This document shows positions 60,857 to 64,000 of a stretch of DNA of 64,000 bases, one piece after another. The position numbers were made by a program, and so were the translations under genes. Source of the stretch: Ancylobacter polymorphus. Its GTDB lineage: Bacteria; Pseudomonadota; Alphaproteobacteria; Rhizobiales; Xanthobacteraceae. The stretch is from assembly GCF_022836935.1 (NCBI RefSeq), contig NZ_CP083243.1, positions 19,315-83,314 of the forward strand. Reading direction: 5' to 3'. Under the pieces are notes generated by a model, which saw only the letters and a list, made by a program, of their open reading frames with translations, did no database searches and was not told the origin of the DNA. Within the stretch, counting starts at the first letter, position 1, and each line of letters begins with the position of its first letter.

Positions 60857-63499
60857 ATGGCGAACGACAAGCTCACCACCTACAAGGCCAAGCGCGAGTT
60901 CCGCCAGACGCAGGAGCCGAGCGGCCAGGCGAAGGTGACCGCGTCGAATCGCCGGCGCTTCGTGATCCAGAAGCACGATGCCACCCGCCTCCACTACGAC
61001 CTACGCCTCGAGCTCGACGGGGTTTTCAGATCGTGGGCGGTGACCAAGGGCCCCTCGCTCGATCCGCATGACAAGCGCCTCGCTGTCGAGGTTGAGGACC
61101 ATCCACTCGACTATGGCGACTTCGAAGGCACGATCCCCAAGGGCCAGTACGGTGGCGGCACCGTCTTGCTGTGGGATCGCGGCTATTGGGAGCCGGAGGG
61201 AAGCCAGAGTCCCGAGCAGGCGCTGGTGAAGGGCGATCTCAAGTTCACCCTGGACGGCGAGCGACTCAAGGGCAGCTTCGTGCTGGTTCGGATGGCCAAT
61301 GACCGTGAGCGCGGTAAGCGCACAAATTGGCTCCTCATCAAGCATCGTGACGAATTCGCCGTTGACGCCAATGGTGCGGCGGTCCTTGAGGAAAACGCCA
61401 CGTCCGTTGCCTCCGGCCGCACAATGGAAGCGATCGCCGCCGGCAAGGGCCGCAAGCCGAAGCCCTTCATGGCACAGGACGGGAAGGTCGAGGCCGATGC
61501 GGTCTGGGACAGCCGCACGGGTCTCGCAGCGCAGGAGCGCAAGGCCGAGGCGCGAGGCAAGAAGAAGCCCGATACGGTGACTGCCGTCGATCTCCCCGAT
61601 TTCATCGCTCCGCAGCTGTGCGAGACGCTGGATCGCCCGCCCTCGGCGAAAGGCTGGATCCACGAGATCAAGTTCGACGGCTATCGCATCCAGATGTGTG
61701 TGCTCGATGGCGAGGTGACGTTGAAGACCCGCAAAGGGCTCGACTGGACCGCCAAATATCCGGCCATCGCGCGCTCGGCCGGCAGGCTGCCGGATGCCAT
61801 CATCGATGGCGAAATATGTGCGCTGGACGAGAACGGCGCGCCGGACTTCGCGGCCCTCCAAGCGGCGCTATCCGAGGGCAAGACCGACGCGCTGGTCTAT
61901 TTCGCCTTCGACCTGCTGTTCGATGGTGGCGAGGATCTGCGGGCCCTGCCGCTGACCGAGCGCAAGGCGCGCTTGCAGCAGCTCCTGATCGATGCCGATG
62001 ATGACCCCCTCCTCCGCTTCGTCGAGCATTTCGAGACCGGCGGCGAAGCGGTCCTTCGCTCCGCCTGCAAGCTGTCGCTGGAAGGCATCGTGTCGAAGCG
62101 CGCCGATGCGCCGTACGTGTCCGGTCGGACGGACAGCTGGGCGAAGTCGAAATGCCGCGCGGGACATGAGGTGGTCATCGGTGCCTATGCCACGACGCAG
62201 GGCAAATTCCGCTCGCTTCTCGTCGGCATCCATCGTGGCGACAGCTTCGTCTATGTTGGGCGGGTCGGAACGGGTTACGGCGCCGAAAAAGTGAAGACGC
62301 TCCTGCCGAAGCTGAAGGAGATGGAGGCGGCGGCGTCGCCCTTCACCGGAATCGGCGCGCCGAAGAAGGAGGCCGGCGTCGTCTGGCTGAAGCCCGAGCT
62401 CGTCGCCGAGATCGAGTTCGCCGGCTGGACGGCCGACGGTCTCGTGCGCCAGGCCGCCTTCAAGGGGCTGCGCGAGGACAAGCCGGCGGCCGAGGTGGAG
62501 GCCGAGAAGCCCGCGTCGCCCTTGAGGACCGATGTGCCGCAGCCGGCGGTGCCGACATCGGCGAAACCGTCCCGGCGCGGCGGCAAGGTCGACGTCATGG
62601 GCGTCATGATCTCGAACCCGGACAAGCCGCTGTGGCCGGACGCCCTCGACGGCATGCCTGTCAGCAAGGAGGACCTTGCCCGCTACTATCAAGCGGTCGG
62701 TCCGTGGCTAATTGAGCACATTCGCGGCCGACCCTGCTCGATCATCCGCGTTCCGGACGGGATCGGCGCCGACCAGTTCTTCCAGCGCCACGCCATGCCG
62801 GGCACGTCCAATCTCCTGGAACTGGTGACCATCTTCGGCGACAAGAAACCCTACCTGCAGATCGACCGGGTCGAAGGCCTCGCGGCCGTCGCCCAGGTTG
62901 CCGCGCTTGAGCTGCACCCCTGGAATTGCGAGCCGCATCAGCCCGAGGTGCCAGGCCGTCTCGTCTTCGACCTCGATCCGGGCCCCGACGTGCCGTTCTC
63001 GACCGTCGTCGAGGCCGCACGCGAGATGCGCGACCGGCTCGACGATCTGGGCCTCATCAGTTTCTGCAAGACCACCGGCGGGAAGGGTCTGCATGTGGTC
63101 GCACCCCTGGCGGTGGCCAAGCGCAGCAAGCTGACCTGGCCGGAGGCGAAAGGCTTCGCGCACGACGTCTGTCTGCAGATGGCGCGCGACAATCCGAAGC
63201 TCTATCTGATCAAGATGACCAAGAGTCTTCGGGGCGGCCGCATCTTCCTCGACTATCTGCGCAATGATCGCATGGCCACGGCCGTGGCACCGCTGTCGCC
63301 CCGCGCACGCCCCGGCGCGACCGTGTCGATGCCGCTCGCCTGGACGCAGGTCAAATCCGATCTCGACCCGAAGCGCTTCACACTCCGCACGGTGCCGGGT
63401 TTGTTGGCGAAGAGTACGGCCTGGAAGGACTATTGCGATGGCCAGCGCCCGCTGGAGCAGGCGATCAAGCGACTGGGCAAGGTGCGGCAGGCGGCCTGA
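60857..63499 (+). CDS. ligD: LigD, multifunctional NHEJ DNA ligase
   Basis: About 880 residues in the order phosphoesterase-ligase-polymerase. The phosphoesterase has [20 protein letters not shown] and [15 protein letters not shown]. The ligase has [14 protein letters not shown] with the nucleophilic Lys in Kx[23 protein letters not shown] and the OB-fold [20 protein letters not shown]. The primase-polymerase has [29 protein letters not shown] (metal Asp pair) and [13 protein letters not shown]. It repairs double-strand breaks with Ku, whose gene lies convergently at 63732-64000. The ATG at 60857 starts the phosphoesterase domain; an earlier in-frame ATG at 60797 is less likely. Confidence 0.94.
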   Translation: MANDKLTTYKAKREFRQTQEPSGQAKVTASNRRRFVIQKHDATRLHYDLRLELDGVFRSWAVTKGPSLDPHDKRLAVEVEDHPLDYGDFEGTIPKGQYGGGTVLLWDRGYWEPEGSQSPEQALVKGDLKFTLDGERLKGSFVLVRMANDRERGKRTNWLLIKHRDEFAVDANGAAVLEENATSVASGRTMEAIAAGKGRKPKPFMAQDGKVEADAVWDSRTGLAAQERKAEARGKKKPDTVTAVDLPDFIAPQLCETLDRPPSAKGWIHEIKFDGYRIQMCVLDGEVTLKTRKGLDWTAKYPAIARSAGRLPDAIIDGEICALDENGAPDFAALQAALSEGKTDALVYFAFDLLFDGGEDLRALPLTERKARLQQLLIDADDDPLLRFVEHFETGGEAVLRSACKLSLEGIVSKRADAPYVSGRTDSWAKSKCRAGHEVVIGAYATTQGKFRSLLVGIHRGDSFVYVGRVGTGYGAEKVKTLLPKLKEMEAAASPFTGIGAPKKEAGVVWLKPELVAEIEFAGWTADGLVRQAAFKGLREDKPAAEVEAEKPASPLRTDVPQPAVPTSAKPSRRGGKVDVMGVMISNPDKPLWPDALDGMPVSKEDLARYYQAVGPWLIEHIRGRPCSIIRVPDGIGADQFFQRHAMPGTSNLLELVTIFGDKKPYLQIDRVEGLAAVAQVAALELHPWNCEPHQPEVPGRLVFDLDPGPDVPFSTVVEAAREMRDRLDDLGLISFCKTTGGKGLHVVAPLAVAKRSKLTWPEAKGFAHDVCLQMARDNPKLYLIKMTKSLRGGRIFLDYLRNDRMATAVAPLSPRARPGATVSMPLAWTQVKSDLDPKRFTLRTVPGLLAKSTAWKDYCDGQRPLEQAIKRLGKVRQAA

Positions 63500-63505
63500 T
63501 CATGA

Positions 63506-63672
63506 TCAGATGTCGCGCTCGGCCATATCAAAGACGGCGGCGTTGTCCTGAAGCTTACGCAACCCCTTATAGGAGGCATGTCGCAGCCGGCCGTTCTCCG
63601 TCCAGCCACGGAACTCGATCTCGGCGATAAGCGTGGGCTGAACGAAGACGATGTTCTTGCCCTTTAGAGAGA
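63506..63672 (-). pseudogene. C-terminal fragment of a second ATP-dependent DNA ligase
   Basis: The peptide VSLKGKNIVFVQPTLIAEIE followed by FRGWTENGRLRHASYKGLRK is the C-terminal end of the ligase OB fold, similar but not identical to LigD residues encoded near 62390-62480. Nothing of the catalytic ligase domain precedes it; upstream is non-matching sequence and the ku stop. It is therefore a remnant of another ligase gene that once followed ku. Confidence 0.75.
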
Positions 63673-63731
63673 CGGCGGGGAGGGGGCGAGCAGCGCAATC
63701 GTCGACTTGGACTCTCGCCTCACATCGGCTC

Positions 63732-64000
63732 CTAGCGCTTGCCCGGACGGTTCTCCGCCTCGACGGACTTGCGCAAAGCATCCATGATGTTGATGACATT
63801 GTTGGGCGTGGCCTTGGGTTCGGATGCCTTCGCCTTGGTCGGCCGCCTGGTCTTCTTCCGCTTCGCCTCGATGATTTCGAGCAGCTTGTCCTGGACCGGA
63901 TCGGCCACAAGCTTGCTGTCCCAATGGCGGGTCTGCTTCTTGATCAGCTGCTGGATGAGCGGCATCACCTGCGAATCCGAAGCCGTGTCGTCGATCCCGG
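63732..64000 (-). CDS. ku: Ku protein, 3' end (partial at the window edge)
   Basis: The last ~89 codons read VMPLIQQLIKKQTRHWDSKL, VADPVQDKLLEIIEAKRKK and NNVINIMDALRKSVEAENRP, the C-terminal helical and Lys-rich tail region of bacterial Ku. The frame is open to the right edge, so the rest of the gene lies outside the window. Ku binds DNA ends and recruits LigD; convergent ku and ligD are a common NHEJ arrangement in this order. Confidence 0.88.
   Translation of the reverse strand, partial: GIDDTASDSQVMPLIQQLIKKQTRHWDSKLVADPVQDKLLEIIEAKRKKTRRPTKAKASEPKATPNNVINIMDALRKSVEAENRPGKR

Noticed and set aside
1..64000. CRISPR arrays, rRNA or tRNA genes
   Set aside because: No regularly spaced repeats with spacers and no recognisable tRNA or rRNA sequence were seen in the window.

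Overview
The window looks like most of a large conjugative repABC plasmid from a GC-rich alphaproteobacterium of the order Hyphomicrobiales (Rhizobiales). The evidence is a complete RepA-RepB-RepC replication cassette, a Ti-type transfer system (traI-trbBCDEJKLFGHI on one side; traG-traD-traC / oriT / traA-traF-traB-traH on the other), alphaproteobacterial GAAC-N7-GAAC SOS boxes, and accessory families typical of plasmids in this order (DUF736, DUF1173, DUF1403, plasmid ScpB, ImuAB-DnaE2, LigD-Ku). A genus cannot be named from the sequence alone.

Layout. 1-4.6 kb: an IS110-family transposase fragment abutting a truncated DUF736 gene, small hypothetical genes, a WGR protein, a thermonuclease-like protein, two unrelated small genes that share a nearly identical ~300-bp leader, and a DUF1173 gene. 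4.7-13 kb: transfer DNA-processing genes around an oriT at about 7239-7280. 13.1-20.5 kb: a minus-strand defence island holding a two-gene Mokosh type I-like system (kinase-like/UPF1-like helicase plus PLD nuclease) directly downstream of a RES-domain toxin and its antitoxin, and a small helix-hairpin-helix protein. 20.8-31.5 kb: the quorum-sensing antiactivator traM, the full trb mating-pair operon and the AHL synthase gene traI. No intact traR is present. 31.9-35.8 kb: repA, repB and repC with two palindromic parS-like sites and an antisense ctRNA before repC.

35.8-45.5 kb: hypothetical genes, a tyrosine recombinase, an intact cargo-free Tn5053/Tn402-like transposon (tniA, tniB, tniQ and an inverted resolvase gene) with matching ends and a 5-bp target duplication at 38453-43736, then a DUF1403 gene and scpB. 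45.6-49.6 kb: a small membrane protein, an unrecognised gene, the AbiE toxin-antitoxin pair with two operator-like inverted repeats, and a decayed imuA copy that keeps its SOS promoter. 49.6-64 kb: a DNA-repair and mutagenesis region with dinB, an SRAP gene, a frameshifted uvrD-like helicase, the SOS-boxed imuA-imuB-dnaE2 mutasome, a frameshifted exonuclease III gene, a DUF1810 gene, ligD, a fragment of a second ligase and the 3' end of ku.

Together the genes describe a self-transmissible plasmid with its own replication, partition and quorum-sensing-type transfer control. It carries phage-defence and toxin-antitoxin modules, and a set of inducible translesion, base-excision and end-joining repair functions, of which at least four members (imuA', uvrD, xth and a ligase fragment) are decaying.
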